A stretch of DNA of 36,748 nt, taken from NCBI RefSeq assembly GCF_000469465.1, contig NZ_KI271814.1:1-36748 (forward strand), given 5' to 3'. This document shows, piece after piece, positions 36,714 through 36,748 of the stretch (its first letter is position 1; each line of letters begins with the position of its first letter). The DNA is from Gemella bergeri ATCC 700627 (GTDB lineage Bacteria; Bacillota; Bacilli; Staphylococcales; Gemellaceae). A program made the position numbers and the translations under genes. Below the pieces are notes generated by a model, which was not told the origin of the DNA, did not search any database, and saw nothing but the letters and a program-made list of their open reading frames with translations.

Positions 36714-36748
36714 ATCTATATAAGATAATATTTATTTTTATTCATTTA

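Overview
The window is about 37 kb of a very AT-rich chromosome from a low-GC Gram-positive bacterium of the class Bacilli. Shine-Dalgarno sites are strong (AGGAGG type) and promoters are SigA-like. The operons are Bacilli-type: tsaE-tsaB-rimI-tsaD, ecsA-ecsB, glnR-glnA, rpsB-tsf / pyrH-frr, and a CtsR-type groESL. The gene content and the small-genome style fit Gemella or a close relative, but that genus call is an inference. I see no rRNA, tRNA, CRISPR array, transposase or phage gene.

Layout. 1-1.2 kb: an ornithine cyclodeaminase/mu-crystallin family gene (+). 1.3-3.5 kb (-): a cysteine desulfurase followed by mnmA (tRNA 2-thiouridine). 3.7-6.3 kb (-): the overlapping tsaE-tsaB-rimI-tsaD operon (tRNA t6A and S18 acetylation). 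6.6-7.2 kb (+): a membrane-anchored thermonuclease. 7.2-9.9 kb (-): an APC permease and alanine dehydrogenase. 9.9-10.5 kb: a gene-free stretch with a possible cre site and a possible small RNA. 10.5-15.9 kb (-): coaE-ecsA-ecsB, then a degenerate HemY-like flavoprotein, then leucyl aminopeptidase. 16.2-17.6 kb (-): an AAT-family amino acid permease.

18.1-21.8 kb (+) is the most unusual part. It holds an acyl-CoA-dehydrogenase-like protein lacking the usual catalytic Glu, a PhnD-like binding protein with no signal peptide and no transporter, a short 'core-only' MetE with all four zinc ligands, and an OsmC-like protein lacking both peroxidatic cysteines. The last three overlap or nearly overlap and end at one terminator. 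I propose this as a candidate undescribed methyl-transfer (methionine-forming) system.

21.9-24.2 kb (-): trxA and groES-groEL, with a perfect CtsR operator and no CIRCE. 24.4-26.2 kb (+): glnR-glnA with a perfect GlnR box. 26.3-32.1 kb (-): fba, an RluA-family pseudouridine synthase, pyrH-frr-ynzC-yneF and rpsB-tsf. 32.7-35.4 kb (+): a Zur-box-controlled zinc uptake system, znuA then znuC-znuB. 35.5-36.5 kb (+): prmA. The right edge has a promoter and a palindrome that appear to serve a gene beyond the window.

All assignments are from reading the sequence and motif recall. No database search was run, and residue alignments to families are by eye.
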